Program-made: the position numbers and the translations under genes | The notes under the pieces: model-generated | Seen by the model: the letters and a program-made list of their open reading frames with translations, nothing else | Told to the model about the DNA's origin: nothing | Databases searched by the model: none | From: Citricoccus sp. SGAir0253 | GTDB taxonomy: Bacteria > Actinomycetota > Actinomycetes > Actinomycetales > Micrococcaceae | Assembly (NCBI RefSeq): GCF_005877055.1 | Contig: NZ_CP039424.1 | Location: forward strand, 2,976,001-3,040,000 | Direction of reading: 5' to 3' | Length of the DNA stretch: 64,000 nucleotides | In this document: positions 16,778 through 26,053 of the stretch, one piece after another | How the letters are laid out: the number at the start of each line of letters is the position of its first letter | Numbering within the stretch: position 1 is the first letter of the stretch

Positions 16778-17953
16778 TCAGGCGTCGAAGTTGACGACGA
16801 GCTTGTCCGTGGTGGGGTGGGACTGGCAGGTCAGCACGTAGCCGTTCTCGATCTCGTCCGGCTCCAGCGCGTAGTTCTCGTCCATCTCCACCGAGCCCTC
16901 GACGACCTTGGCGCGGCACGTGCCGCACACGCCGCCGGCGCAGGCGAAGGGGACGTCCGGGCGCACGCGCAGGGCGGCGTTGAGCACGGTCTCGCGCTGG
17001 CCCTTGGGGGACTTCACCTCGTTCTGCAGGCCGTCCAGGGTGAAGGCGATGTCGAAGTTCTCGCCCTTCTCGTCCACCACCACGGGGCGGCCGATGTTGC
17101 CCTCCGGCCGGCCCTTGCCCGGGTCGCCGGTGGTGAACAGCTCGAAGCGGACCTTGTCCGCATCCACGCCCAGGCTGCCCAGCTCGTCCCGGACCATCTG
17201 GACCAGCTCGAACGGTCCGCACAGGAACCACTCGTCCACGGTGTCCGGCTGGATCACGGTGGTCAGCAGGGTGGAGAGCTTCTCGTGGTCGATCCGCCCG
17301 GACAGCAGCGGGGAGATCCGCTGCTCGCGCGTCAGCACGTGGTGCAGGGCGAACCGGGAGGGGTAGCGGTCCTTCAGGTCGGCGAGCTCCTCGAGGAACA
17401 TCACGTCCATGGCGGCCTTGTTCGAGTAGACCAGGTCGAACCGGACATTCTCGTTCGCGGCCAGCACGGTGCGGGCGATGGCGATCACCGGGGTGATGCC
17501 CGAGCCCGCGGCCACGGCCACGAAGGTGTGCTCCGTGTCCGTGTCGATCGACTCCGGGTCGTTCATCCCGGTCATCCGGTGCTTGGAGATGAACGCGCCG
17601 GCCGGGCTCATGACCTCGATCCGGTCCCCCGCCTGCAGGTTCTCGTTGGCCCACGTGGAGAAGACCCCGCCGAGGTCCCGCTTGATGGCCACCTTGACCT
17701 CGCCCGGCCGGGGCTCGGCGCAGATGGAGTAGCTGCGGCGCACCTCGTGGAGGTTGCCCTCGGCGTCCGGCAGGTCCTTGCGCAGGGCCACGTACTGGCC
17801 GGGGGCGTAGTCGTAGTCGGCCGCCAGGTCCTCGGGGACGGCGAACGTGACCTCGACGGCGTCGGCGGTCAGGCGGCGGACCTCGGCGACCTCCAGCTCG
17901 TGGAAGGTGGCGCGGCGGCGGCCGGCGGTGGTGGTTTCGGCGGTAGCGGTCAT
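16778..17953 (-). CDS. paaE: Phenylacetyl-CoA epoxidase reductase subunit PaaE
   Basis: A 391-residue flavin and 2Fe-2S oxidoreductase. An FAD-binding barrel (about 15-130, RRSYSICAEP) is followed by an NAD(P)-binding domain (about 135-260, AAGSGITPV and FLCGPFELVQ) and a plant-type ferredoxin domain with CAGGVCGTC and a fourth Cys in LTCQSHP. It passes electrons from NADPH to the PaaABC(D) oxygenase. ATG 17953 overlaps the paaD stop (ATGA). Last gene of paaABCDE before the hairpin. Confidence 0.93.
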   Translation of the reverse strand: MTATAETTTAGRRRATFHELEVAEVRRLTADAVEVTFAVPEDLAADYDYAPGQYVALRKDLPDAEGNLHEVRRSYSICAEPRPGEVKVAIKRDLGGVFSTWANENLQAGDRIEVMSPAGAFISKHRMTGMNDPESIDTDTEHTFVAVAAGSGITPVIAIARTVLAANENVRFDLVYSNKAAMDVMFLEELADLKDRYPSRFALHHVLTREQRISPLLSGRIDHEKLSTLLTTVIQPDTVDEWFLCGPFELVQMVRDELGSLGVDADKVRFELFTTGDPGKGRPEGNIGRPVVVDEKGENFDIAFTLDGLQNEVKSPKGQRETVLNAALRVRPDVPFACAGGVCGTCRAKVVEGSVEMDENYALEPDEIENGYVLTCQSHPTTDKLVVNFDA

Positions 17954-18444
17954 GAGAGCACCTTGAAGTAGTCGAAGGGTTCCAGGCAGTCGCGGCACGA
18001 GTACAGCGCCTTGCAGGAGGTGGATCCGAAGCGGGAGAGCTCGCGGGTGTTCAGCGAATGGCAGTGCGGGCACTTCACCGTCATCCCGAGGGTCACCGTG
18101 CCGCGGTGTCCCTTCCCGGTGGGCGGGGCGATGCCGTACTCCTCGAGCTTGGCCTTGCCCTCGTCGGTGATCCAGTCGGTGGACCACGCCGGGGAGAGCA
18201 CCAGGTCCACGCGGACCCTCTCGTAGCCGGCCTCGGTGAACTCCTTCTCGAGGTCCTGCCGGATGGCGTCCATGGCCGGGCACCCCGAGTAGGTCGGGGT
18301 GATGGTCACGACGACGGTCCCGTCGCCCCCCTGGGCGACGTCCCGCAGGATGCCCAGGTCGGCGATCGTGAGGACCGGGATCTCCGGGTCCGTCACGCGG
18401 GACGCGATCTCGTGCAGTCGGCCGGTCGCGGTGGTCGGGGTCAT
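17950..18444 (-). CDS. paaD: Phenylacetate degradation protein PaaD
   Basis: A 164-residue MIP18/DUF59-family protein: N-terminal ASRVTDPEIPVLTIADLGIL and TPTYSGCPAMDAIRQDLE, and a C-terminal zinc-ribbon-like part with CPHCHS and CKALYSCRDC. PaaD is required for the phenylacetyl-CoA epoxidase, probably for Fe-S or metal assembly. It overlaps paaE by four bases and follows paaC after 19 bases. Confidence 0.92.
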   Translation of the reverse strand: MTPTTATGRLHEIASRVTDPEIPVLTIADLGILRDVAQGGDGTVVVTITPTYSGCPAMDAIRQDLEKEFTEAGYERVRVDLVLSPAWSTDWITDEGKAKLEEYGIAPPTGKGHRGTVTLGMTVKCPHCHSLNTRELSRFGSTSCKALYSCRDCLEPFDYFKVLS

Positions 18445-18463
18445 GGTGGTCCTCCTGACGGGA

Positions 18464-19339
18464 TTACCAGGTGGCGCCGGGATGCTTGCGCGCCAGCACC
18501 TGCATCTCGGCGAGGATGTAGCCCAGGTGCTCGGAGTGCTCCCCGCGGCGGCCGTGGCACATCGCGTAGGGCACCTGCGGGACGGCCAGGCCGGCCCGCT
18601 CCAGCAGCTCGCCCAGGCGGGCGTCCCAGTCCGCGCGCAGCGTGGACGGGCGCACGGCCACGCCCTCGAGCTCGTCGTACAGCGGCTCGTCGGTGAACAG
18701 CTCGTCCACGTACGGCCACAGCTTGTCCAGGGCCACCCGCATGCGGCGGGCGGACTCGTCGGTGCCCAGGCCCAGGCGCAGCGTCCACATCTCGAAGTGC
18801 TCGAGGTGGTAGTCGACCTCCTTGAGCGCCTTGGCGGAGATCGCGGCGAGGGTCTCGTCCGCCGAGTCCAGCAGCCGCGTGTAGAGCAGGTGCTGGTAGA
18901 TGGCCAGGAACAGGCCGCGCACGGTGGTCTCGGCGAAGTCGCCGTTGGGCTGCTCGACGAGGTGGACGGAGGTGAACTCCTCCTCCTCGCGGAAGTAGGC
19001 CAGGTCGTCCTCCGTCTTGCCCCACGCCTTGCCGGCGTAGGTCAGGAAGGAGCGGGCGTGGCCGAGCTGGTCCAGGGTGATGTTGCCGAGGGCGACGTCC
19101 TCCTCCAGCTCCGGGGCGCGGGAGACCCAGTGGGCCATGCGCTGGGCGTAGACGAGGGCGTCGTCGCCCAGCCGCAGGGCGTACTGCGCCGCGGCCTCGC
19201 TCGCCGGGGCGGTGTCCTGCAGCACGATGTCCTCGGGCCGCAGGGCGTTGCCCGGGGTCACGCGGGTGGCCGAGGCCGCCGCGTCGCCGTAGCTGTCCAG
19301 GCTGTGGTCGGCCGCGTGGCCGGTGGAGGTGCCGCTCAC
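18464..19339 (-). CDS. paaC: Phenylacetyl-CoA epoxidase structural subunit PaaC
   Basis: A 291-residue ferritin-like helical protein: LRLGDDALVYAQRMAHWVSRAP, LGNITLDQLGHARSFL, HLEHFEMWTLRLG. PaaC pairs with PaaA in the PaaAC heterodimer; it keeps the fold but is the non-catalytic partner. The start is GTG 19339, overlapping the paaB stop by four bases (GTGA). A longer frame upstream runs through paaB in another frame and is not coding. Confidence 0.93.
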   Translation of the reverse strand: MSGTSTGHAADHSLDSYGDAAASATRVTPGNALRPEDIVLQDTAPASEAAAQYALRLGDDALVYAQRMAHWVSRAPELEEDVALGNITLDQLGHARSFLTYAGKAWGKTEDDLAYFREEEEFTSVHLVEQPNGDFAETTVRGLFLAIYQHLLYTRLLDSADETLAAISAKALKEVDYHLEHFEMWTLRLGLGTDESARRMRVALDKLWPYVDELFTDEPLYDELEGVAVRPSTLRADWDARLGELLERAGLAVPQVPYAMCHGRRGEHSEHLGYILAEMQVLARKHPGATW

Positions 19340-19668
19340 AGGTGCTTCACCCCTTCGCTCTTGGTGTAGTAGGTGGCGTGGCGGTAGTCCTTGCCCTTGG
19401 GCGACTCGAACATGGCGTCCTTGTCGTCCGGGTCCGAGGTCATGATGTCCTCGGAGCGGACCACCCAGAGGGACACGCCCTCGTTGCGGCGGGTGTACAG
19501 GTCCCGGGCGTTGCGCACGGCCATCTCGGCGTCCGGCGCGTGGAGGGAGCCCGCGTGCACGTGGGACAGGCCGCGCGAGGAGCGCACGAACACCTCCCAC
19601 AGGGGCCAGCCGGCCGAGTGGGCCGAGGTCGCGGACTGCGTGCCGTTCGGGGTGCTGGTCTTGCTCAT
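19336..19668 (-). CDS. paaB: Phenylacetyl-CoA epoxidase subunit PaaB
   Basis: A 110-residue protein of the PaaB family with [21 protein letters not shown] and the [18 protein letters not shown] core. PaaB bridges the PaaAC heterodimers in the epoxidase. ATG 19668 overlaps the paaA stop, and its own stop overlaps the paaC start, so all three are coupled. Confidence 0.93.
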   Translation of the reverse strand: MSKTSTPNGTQSATSAHSAGWPLWEVFVRSSRGLSHVHAGSLHAPDAEMAVRNARDLYTRRNEGVSLWVVRSEDIMTSDPDDKDAMFESPKGKDYRHATYYTKSEGVKHL

Positions 19669-20657
19669 GCCACCTGTTCCTTCTGCTCCTGCTGCTTGCG
19701 TGCGTAGGCGGCCGCGGCCTCGCGGACCCAGGCGCCTTCCTCGTGGGCCTCGCGGCGGCGTGCCATCCGCTGGGCGTTGCAGGGACCGCCGCCGGCGATC
19801 ACCCGCTTGAACTCGTCCCAGTCCAGCTCCATGTGGATCCACTTGCCGGTCTCCTCGTCGTAGCGGAGCTCCGGGTCCGGCAGGGTCAGGCCGAGGACCT
19901 TGACCTGCTCGGCGATCATCCCGACGAAGCGCTGGCGCAGGTCGTCGTTGGAGAAGCGCTTGACCTTCCAGGCCATGGACTGCTGGGAGTTCGGCGAGTC
20001 GTGGTCGGACGGGCCGAACATCATCAGGGCCGGGGCGTAGAAGCGGTCGATGGCGTCCTGCGCCATCTTCTTCTGGGCCTCGGTGCCGTTGGCCAGCTCG
20101 AGCAGGATCTCGAAGCCCTGCCGCTGGTGGAAGGACTCCTCCTTGCAGATGCGCACCATGGCGCGGCCGTACGGGCCGTAGGAGGCGCGGCACAGCGGGA
20201 CCTGGTTGGCGATCGCCGCCCCGTCCACGAGCCAGCCGATGGCGCCCATGTCCGCCCACGTGCGGGCCGGGTAGTTGAAGATCGAGGAGTACTTGGCGCG
20301 GCCGGCGAGCAGCTGGTCGTTCAGCGTGTCCCGGTCCGTGCCCAGGGTCTCCGTGGCGGAGTACAGGTACAGCCCGTGGCCGGCCTCGTCCTGCACCTTG
20401 GCGATGAGGATGGACTTGCGCTTCAGGCTTGGGGCGCGGGTGATCCAGTTCGCCTCCGGCTGCATGCCGATGATCTCGGAGTGCGCGTGCTGGCTCATCT
20501 GCCGGGTCAGCGACTTCCGGTAGGCCTCGGGCATCCAGTCCCGGGGCTCGATGCGGGAGTCCTCGGCGATGATCTCGTCGAACCGGCTCTGGCCCGCGGC
20601 CTCCTCCGGCGTCTGGACGGCGGTCAGGTGCCCGCCGGTTTCCTGGTTTGCGGCCAT
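19665..20657 (-). CDS. paaA: Phenylacetyl-CoA epoxidase catalytic subunit PaaA
   Basis: A 330-residue diiron oxygenase. The two E-x-x-H iron motifs are visible in [11 protein letters not shown] (about 112-122) and [11 protein letters not shown] (about 175-185). It epoxidises the aromatic ring of phenylacetyl-CoA. ATG 20657 has GAGGTGGG upstream; an upstream in-frame ATG at 20723 lies between the gene and its operator and lacks an SD. First gene of paaABCDE, divergent from paaI, with two TetR-type operators in the 258-base intergenic region. Confidence 0.95.
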   Translation of the reverse strand: MAANQETGGHLTAVQTPEEAAGQSRFDEIIAEDSRIEPRDWMPEAYRKSLTRQMSQHAHSEIIGMQPEANWITRAPSLKRKSILIAKVQDEAGHGLYLYSATETLGTDRDTLNDQLLAGRAKYSSIFNYPARTWADMGAIGWLVDGAAIANQVPLCRASYGPYGRAMVRICKEESFHQRQGFEILLELANGTEAQKKMAQDAIDRFYAPALMMFGPSDHDSPNSQQSMAWKVKRFSNDDLRQRFVGMIAEQVKVLGLTLPDPELRYDEETGKWIHMELDWDEFKRVIAGGGPCNAQRMARRREAHEEGAWVREAAAAYARKQQEQKEQVA

Positions 20658-20747
20658 GGTGCCCACCTCGTTCTGGAGATTGTCTGCAGCGGGCCCGGGA
20701 GGGGCGTTCCGCTGTCCGTGCATGGTCAGGGTCGTTCCCGATCGTAT

Positions 20748-20769
20748 TTACCGACCGTTCGTTCAGTAA
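20748..20769. promoter_or_regulatory. PaaR-type operator A (paaA side)
   Basis: A 22-base imperfect palindrome with arms TTACCGACCG and TCGTTCAGTAA. It is the same motif as at 20876, 25837 and 34632. It lies about 90 bases upstream of paaA. The likely binder is the TetR protein encoded at 22825. Confidence 0.75.
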
Positions 20770-20875
20770 TATAGCCACGGGGTGTGACCCCGTCAACACC
20801 CCCGAGTCTCCGGCGATCCGCCGTCCCGGAGGGAGGCCCGGCGGACCAGAACTTGACCCACATCACATTCTAGGA

Positions 20876-20897
20876 TTACCTAATGATCGTTCAGTAG
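20876..20897. promoter_or_regulatory. PaaR-type operator B (paaI side)
   Basis: A 22-base site with arms TTACCTAATGA and TCGTTCAGTAG, ending 18 bases before the paaI start. Its position close to the gene fits repression of paaI-paaK-tetR. Confidence 0.72.
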
Positions 20898-20915
20898 AGA
20901 AAGATCGGAGCGCCC

Positions 20916-21359
20916 ATGACCACGTCCGGCACCGCCGCGGAGACCGGCACGCGCCATGCCCTCCTCGAGGGCGACCACGCCAGCGCCTGGATGGGCATCG
21001 ACGTCGAGCGCATCGCCGACGGCCACGCGACCATCACCATGACCCTCCGGCAGGAGATGCTCAACGGCTTCGGGATCGCCCACGGCGGCATGGTCTTCGC
21101 CTTCGCGGACTCCGCGTTCGCCCTGGCCTGCAACCCGGCCGAGGGCTCGGCGGACTCCATGACGGTCGCCTCCGGCGTGGACATCAACTTCCTCAAGCCC
21201 GGCATCCCGGGCCGGCTGCTGACGGCCGTGGCGAACCGCCGCCAGCAGTCCGGCCGCAGCGGGATCTACGACATCCAGGTCCTGCAGTCCCTCCCCGAGG
21301 GCGGCACCGAGGTCATCGCCGAGTTCCGCGGCCGGTCCCGGACCGTGTCCACCCGCTGA
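20916..21359 (+). CDS. paaI: Hydroxyphenylacetyl-CoA thioesterase PaaI
   Basis: A 147-residue hotdog thioesterase with NGFGIAHGGMVFAFADSAFALACN (about 45-68), containing the HGG-MF-D active-site pattern of PaaI. It hydrolyses dead-end ring-hydroxylated phenylacetyl-CoA products and frees CoA. ATG 20916 has GGAGCG upstream. First gene of the plus-strand unit paaI-paaK-tetR. Confidence 0.93.
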   Translation: MTTSGTAAETGTRHALLEGDHASAWMGIDVERIADGHATITMTLRQEMLNGFGIAHGGMVFAFADSAFALACNPAEGSADSMTVASGVDINFLKPGIPGRLLTAVANRRQQSGRSGIYDIQVLQSLPEGGTEVIAEFRGRSRTVSTR

Positions 21360-21476
21360 CCGCCCCGCCGGGCCCCCGCCCGGCGGCCCCCTCTCCCTGA
21401 CGTCCCCCGCCGGCGTCGCCGGTCCCCCGGCGCCCCGGCAACCAGACCCCCACCCACCGCATTTGGAGGCCCCCAG

Positions 21477-22796
21477 ATGACCGAGACCCTCTCCACCACC
21501 GCGTCCGCGGCCGGACTCGACCCGGAGGAGACGATGAGCCGGGACCAGATCGAGTCCCTGCAGCTGGAACGCCTCCAGCACGCCGTCGCCTACGCCTACG
21601 ACCGCGTCCCGCTGTACCGCGAGAAGTACGACGCCGCCGGCGTCCACCCGTCCGACCTCAAGGAGCTCGCCGACCTGGCCAAGTTCCCCTTCACGGACAA
21701 GGAGGACCTGCGCAAGACCTACCCGTTCGGCATGTTCGCCGTGCCGCAGCCGGAGGTCGCCCGCATCCACGCCTCCTCGGGTACCACCGGCCGTGCCACC
21801 GTGGTCGGCTACACGCAGCAGGACCTGGACGACTGGGCCAAGCTCGGCGCCCGCTGCCTGCGCATCTCCGGCGTGCAGAAGGGCTGGAAGGTCCACAATG
21901 CCTACGGCTACGGCCTGTTCACCGGCGGCCTGGGCGCCCACGCCGCCGCCGAGCGCCTCGGCACCACCGTCATCCCCATGTCCGGCGGCCAGACCGAGAA
22001 GCAGATCACGCTGATCCGCGACTTCGAGCCGGACGCGATCCTGTGCACCCCCACCTACCTGCTGACCATCGGCGACGCCATGCAGCGCCAGGGCCTGGAC
22101 CCGCGCAAGACCTCGCTGAAGGTGGCCGTGCTCGGCGCCGAGCCGTGGACCGAGGAGATGCGCCACGAGCTCGAGGAGATGTTCGACATCGACGCATGCG
22201 ACATCTACGGCCTCTCCGAGGTCATGGGCCCCGGCGTGGCCGGCGAGTCCGGGCGCACCAAGGACGGCTGCCACATCTGGGAGGACCACTTCCGCCCGGA
22301 GATCCTGGACCCGTTCGACGAGACCAAGGTCCTCGGCGACGGCGAGCACGGCGAGCTGGTCTTCACGGCCCTGACCAAGCAGGCCCTGCCGATCATCCGC
22401 TACCGCACCCACGACCTGACCCGCCTGCTGCCCGGCACCGACCGCCCCGGCCACCGCCGCATGGGCCGCATCACGGGCCGCTCGGACGACATGATCATCC
22501 TGCGCGGGGTGAACCTGTTCCCGAGCCAGATCGAGGAGCTCGCCCTCAAGGTGCCGGGCCTGTCCCCGCACTTCCAGCTGGAGATCACCCGCCCCGGGCG
22601 CATGGACCAGCTGGCCGTGAAGATCGAGCGCCGCGACGACTGCACCGCCGAGCGCGCCACCGCCGCCGGCGCGGAGTTGCAGAAGCTCATCAAGATCCAC
22701 GTGGGCTCCTCGTGCCAGATCGACGTGGTGGACCCGGAGTCCCTGCCCCGCTCGGTCGGTAAGCTGAAGCGGATCCACGACCTGCGCAACCTCTGA
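21477..22796 (+). CDS. paaK: Phenylacetate-CoA ligase PaaK
   Basis: A 439-residue AMP-forming acyl-CoA ligase. The phosphate-binding loop is HASSGTTGRATVVGYT (about residues 99-114), then YGLSEVMGPGVAGE near 242 and the RITGRSDDMIILRGVNLFP hinge region near 327. It activates phenylacetate to phenylacetyl-CoA, the entry step of the pathway. The start at 21477 has GGAGG seven bases upstream. It follows paaI by 117 bases. Confidence 0.95.
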   Translation: MTETLSTTASAAGLDPEETMSRDQIESLQLERLQHAVAYAYDRVPLYREKYDAAGVHPSDLKELADLAKFPFTDKEDLRKTYPFGMFAVPQPEVARIHASSGTTGRATVVGYTQQDLDDWAKLGARCLRISGVQKGWKVHNAYGYGLFTGGLGAHAAAERLGTTVIPMSGGQTEKQITLIRDFEPDAILCTPTYLLTIGDAMQRQGLDPRKTSLKVAVLGAEPWTEEMRHELEEMFDIDACDIYGLSEVMGPGVAGESGRTKDGCHIWEDHFRPEILDPFDETKVLGDGEHGELVFTALTKQALPIIRYRTHDLTRLLPGTDRPGHRRMGRITGRSDDMIILRGVNLFPSQIEELALKVPGLSPHFQLEITRPGRMDQLAVKIERRDDCTAERATAAGAELQKLIKIHVGSSCQIDVVDPESLPRSVGKLKRIHDLRNL

Positions 22797-22824
22797 CCCG
22801 CTGCCGACCTCCAGGAGACTGACC

Positions 22825-23439
22825 GTGTCCCCCGCGTCCAAGACCACCTCCGCGCCCCGGCGCGGACGCCCCGGCTACGACCAGGAGTCGGTGCTGCAGA
22901 TCGCCGTGGGGGTCTTCAACCGGCACGGCTACGACGCCACCTCGATGGGCATGCTCGCCGAGGAGCTGGGGGTCAGCAAGTCCGCGATCTACCACCACGT
23001 GCCCTCGAAGGGCGACCTGCTGCGGCTGGCGCTCGACGAGGCGCTCGTGCCCCTGGAGGCCATCGGCCGCCAGGAGCAGGCCATGCACGGCACGGCGATC
23101 GAGCGGCTGGAGTTCATCCTGCGCAGCACCATCCGCGTGCTGATCGAGCGCCAGCCGTACGTGACCCTGCTGCTGCGCCTGCGCGGCAACACGGAGGTGG
23201 AGCGCCAAGCGCTGGAGCGCCGGCGCGCGGTGGACCGGAAGGTCACGGACCTGATGATCGCCGCCCAGGCCGAGGGGAAGGTGCGCACGGACGTGGACCC
23301 GCGCACCACCACCCGGCTCATGTTCGGCATGATCAACTCGCTCGTGGAGTGGTACAAGCCGAACGGGCCGGGCTCGCCGGAGCAGCTCGAGGAGAACGCG
23401 ATCGCGATGATCGTGGACGGGCTGCGCGCCCGGGCGTGA
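22825..23439 (+). CDS. paaR: TetR-family regulator of phenylacetate genes (PaaR)
   Basis: A 204-residue TetR protein with an N-terminal HTH (about 22-68: SVLQIAVGVFNRHGYDATSM, then LGVSKSAIYHHVPSKGDLL) and a helical ligand domain. The start is GTG 22825 with AGGAGACTGACC upstream. It is 28 bases after paaK in the same operon. TetR-type PaaR proteins repress paa genes and respond to phenylacetyl-CoA; four matching palindromes upstream of paa units in this window support that role. The effector is inferred from the family. Confidence 0.88.
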   Translation: MSPASKTTSAPRRGRPGYDQESVLQIAVGVFNRHGYDATSMGMLAEELGVSKSAIYHHVPSKGDLLRLALDEALVPLEAIGRQEQAMHGTAIERLEFILRSTIRVLIERQPYVTLLLRLRGNTEVERQALERRRAVDRKVTDLMIAAQAEGKVRTDVDPRTTTRLMFGMINSLVEWYKPNGPGSPEQLEENAIAMIVDGLRARA

Positions 23440-23521
23440 GGCGGTTGCCGTGGCGTCCCGGGGACGCCGCGGCAGGGGCGCACCCGCCCACCACGCACCC
23501 CACCCCGGACATCGCCATGCA

Positions 23522-23565
23522 CGCCGAGGGGCGGGGCGGCCACGCGGCCGCCCCGCCCCTCGGCG
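23522..23565 (+). terminator. Hairpin after tetR
   Basis: A perfect 20-bp stem (begins CGCCGAGGGGCGGGGCGGCC) with a 4-base loop and TT after it, 83 bases past the TetR stop. Confidence 0.65.
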
Positions 23566-23617
23566 TTCCCGGGGCCGCACGGGCGCGCCTGGCGCACGCG
23601 CGGAGTCCGTGGCACGG

Positions 23618-23662
23618 ACGACGGCGGGCCGCCCCGGATCTCCCGGGACGGCCCGCCGTCGT
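23618..23662 (-). terminator. Hairpin after paaZ
   Basis: A 14-bp stem (ACGACGGCGGGCCG with its complement) around a 17-base loop that itself contains CCCGG/CCGGG, 35 bases past the paaZ stop. With the hairpin at 23522 it insulates convergent tetR and paaZ. Confidence 0.6.
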
Positions 23663-23696
23663 CGTGTCCTGCCGTCCCAGCCGGGCGGCGGGAGGG

Positions 23697-25826
23697 TCAG
23701 TCCTGCCAGTCCTTGTAGATGGTGTCCTCCTTCTCCACGAGCGTCAGCACGTCGTAGGTGGCCACGATCTCGTCCCGCTGGTTGTGGATGACGGCGTCCC
23801 ACGCCACCTCGCCGTAGTCGTCCGTCACGCGCGGCGTGATCTTCTTGGCGGTGAGGGTGATGCGGATGGAGTCGCCGGCGGCCACCGGGGTGATGAAGCG
23901 CAGGTTCTCCAGGCCGTAGTTGGCCAGCACCGGGCCCGGGGCCGGCTCCACGAACAGCCCGGCGCCCCAGGCCACGAGCAGGTAGCCGTGGGCCACGGTG
24001 CCCGGGAAGAACGGGTTGGCCTCGGCGGCCTTCGGGTTCACGTGGGCGTAGAAGGTGTCCCCCGTGGTGTGGGCGAAGGCGGTGATGTCCTCCTGGGTGA
24101 CCTGGCGCAGGTCGGAGGCCAGGGCGTCGCCCACGCGCAGCTCCGCGAGGGACTTCCGGAACGGGTGCACGTTGCCGGGCTCCGCGCCGTACGCCTCGGA
24201 GCCCGCGATGCGCCGGTCCGCCCCGGTCTGCCACACGCCGGTCACGGCGGTGAGCAGGTTGGGCGAGCCCTGCAGGGCGGTGCGCTGCATGTGGTGCATG
24301 ACGGAGCGGATGCCGCCGAGCTCCTCGCCGCCGCCGGCCCGGCCGGGTCCGCCGTGGACGAGATGCGGGACGGGCGAGCCGTGGCCCGTGGAGGTCTTGG
24401 CGGTCTCCCGGTTCAGCAGGTGCACGCGGCCGTGGTGGCCGGCGATGCCGACGGTCAGCTCGCGGGCCACGTCCGGATCGTTGGTGCAGACGGTGGCCAC
24501 GAGGGAGCCGGAGCCGCGGGCGGCCAGGCGGATGGCGTCCGCCACGTCCGAGTAGCCGATCAGCGAGCTGACCGGGCCGAAGGCCTCGCGGGAGTGCACC
24601 ACCTCGTTCTCCGCGTCCGCCCAGGTCAGCAGGATCGGGGACATGAAGGCCCCGTCCTCCACCACGGCCTGCTCGCCGGAGGCGGTGCGCACGGTGGGGG
24701 CGTCCAGGCTGCCGTAGGCCAGCTCGCCGCCGGCGGCGATCATGTCCTCCACGGCGCCGCGCACGTCCTGGAGCTGGCCCAGGGAGGCCAGGGCGCCCAT
24801 GGTGACGCCCTCCGCGCGGGGGTCGCCCACCACCACGCGCTGCTCGAGCCGGGCCGCGATCGCGCGGCCGACGGCCTCGCGCTGGGCCTCGGGGACGATC
24901 GCGCGGCGGATCGCGGTGCACTTCTGGCCGGCCTTGACGGTCATCTCGGTGACGACGGCCTTGACGAAGGCGTCGAACTCGGGAGTGCCCTCGACGGCGT
25001 CGGGGCCCAGGATGGCCGCGTTGAGGGAGTCGGTCTCGGCGGTGAGGCGGACGCCGCCGGTGACGACGTTCGGGTGGGACTTCAGGGACTGGGCGGTGGA
25101 CGCCGAGCCGGTGAAGGCCATCATGTCCCGGTAGTCCATGACGTCCAGCAGGCCGCGGGCCGAGCCGGAGATCAGCTGCAGGGAGCCGGCCGGCAGCAGG
25201 CCGGACTCGACCATGACGCGCACGGCCGCCTCGGTGACGTAGCCGGTCGGGGTGGCCGGCTTGACCACGGTGGGCACGCCCGCGATGAAGGCCGGGGCGA
25301 ACTTCTCCAGCATGCCCCACACGGGGAAGTTGAAGGCGTTGACCTGCACGGCCACGCCCGGGATGCGGGTGTAGACGTGGGTGCCGATGAAGGAGCCGTC
25401 CTTGGACAGCGGCTCGATCCCGCCGTCCTGGATGACGTTGGCGTTGGGCAGCTCGCGGCGGCCCTTCGAGGAGAAGGTGAACAGCACGCCGATGCCGCCG
25501 TCGATGTCCACCATGTTGTCCACCTTGGTGGCGCCAGTGCGGTGGGAGAGCTCGTAGAGCTCCTCGCGCCGGCCGTTGAGGTACAGGGCCAGCTCCTTGA
25601 GCCTCAGGGCGCGCTCGTGGAGGGTCAGCTCGCCCAGCGAGCGCTGGCCCACGGTCCGGCCGTGCTCGAGGACGGCGGCCAGGTCGAGGCCCTCGGCGCC
25701 GAAGTGGGCCAGGACCTCGCCGGTGCTGGCGTCGAGGACATCGTTCGTCCGGGAGCCCTCCTCCGGGGTCCACCACTGGTCGAGGACGTAACTGGGGACG
25801 GTGTGCACGGCGGTCTGCGTGGTCAT
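23697..25826 (-). CDS. paaZ: PaaZ, oxepin-CoA hydrolase / 3-oxo-5,6-dehydrosuberyl-CoA semialdehyde dehydrogenase
   Basis: A 709-residue bifunctional protein. Residues about 1-530 are an aldehyde dehydrogenase (NFPVWGML, TGSASTAQSL, catalytic Cys in GQKCTAIRR). Residues about 560-700 are a MaoC-like hotdog hydratase (FAHTTGDTFYAHVN, FFPGTVAHGYLLVAWGAGLF). It opens the oxepin ring and oxidises the resulting aldehyde. ATG 25826 is followed at once upstream by TetR-type operator C. Convergent with paaK-tetR; its own transcription unit. Confidence 0.93.
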   Translation of the reverse strand: MTTQTAVHTVPSYVLDQWWTPEEGSRTNDVLDASTGEVLAHFGAEGLDLAAVLEHGRTVGQRSLGELTLHERALRLKELALYLNGRREELYELSHRTGATKVDNMVDIDGGIGVLFTFSSKGRRELPNANVIQDGGIEPLSKDGSFIGTHVYTRIPGVAVQVNAFNFPVWGMLEKFAPAFIAGVPTVVKPATPTGYVTEAAVRVMVESGLLPAGSLQLISGSARGLLDVMDYRDMMAFTGSASTAQSLKSHPNVVTGGVRLTAETDSLNAAILGPDAVEGTPEFDAFVKAVVTEMTVKAGQKCTAIRRAIVPEAQREAVGRAIAARLEQRVVVGDPRAEGVTMGALASLGQLQDVRGAVEDMIAAGGELAYGSLDAPTVRTASGEQAVVEDGAFMSPILLTWADAENEVVHSREAFGPVSSLIGYSDVADAIRLAARGSGSLVATVCTNDPDVARELTVGIAGHHGRVHLLNRETAKTSTGHGSPVPHLVHGGPGRAGGGEELGGIRSVMHHMQRTALQGSPNLLTAVTGVWQTGADRRIAGSEAYGAEPGNVHPFRKSLAELRVGDALASDLRQVTQEDITAFAHTTGDTFYAHVNPKAAEANPFFPGTVAHGYLLVAWGAGLFVEPAPGPVLANYGLENLRFITPVAAGDSIRITLTAKKITPRVTDDYGEVAWDAVIHNQRDEIVATYDVLTLVEKEDTIYKDWQD

Positions 25827-25836
25827 CCGACATACC

Positions 25837-25858
25837 TTTCTGAACGATCGGTCAGTAT
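25837..25858. promoter_or_regulatory. PaaR-type operator C (paaZ)
   Basis: A 22-base palindrome, core CTGAACGATCGGTCAGT, starting 11 bases upstream of the paaZ start. It is the cleanest of the four copies. Confidence 0.75.
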
Positions 25859-26018
25859 TGTTTCCCAGCCTAACAGCAGCGTGGCGCAGAGCACAGGCCC
25901 GGCGTCGACTCCGCGCCTCCGGCCGGCGGTCCTGCCGCGTCCCACGACGTCACGGGGCGGTCCTGGCCGAAGGTCCAGTTGAAATACCTCCCATGAGTGT
26001 GTCTTTAATGTCCCCCGG

Positions 26019-26037
26019 TTAGGTAAGGCTAACCTCA
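26019..26037. promoter_or_regulatory. Iron box (IdeR/DmdR type) of the siderophore operon
   Basis: TTAGGTAAGGCTAACCTCA, a close match to the 19-base actinobacterial iron box TTAGGTTAGGCTAACCTAA. It ends 16 bases before the decarboxylase start. It implies iron repression of the three-gene operon. Confidence 0.88.
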
Positions 26038-26053
26038 TAACCGAAGGGACACC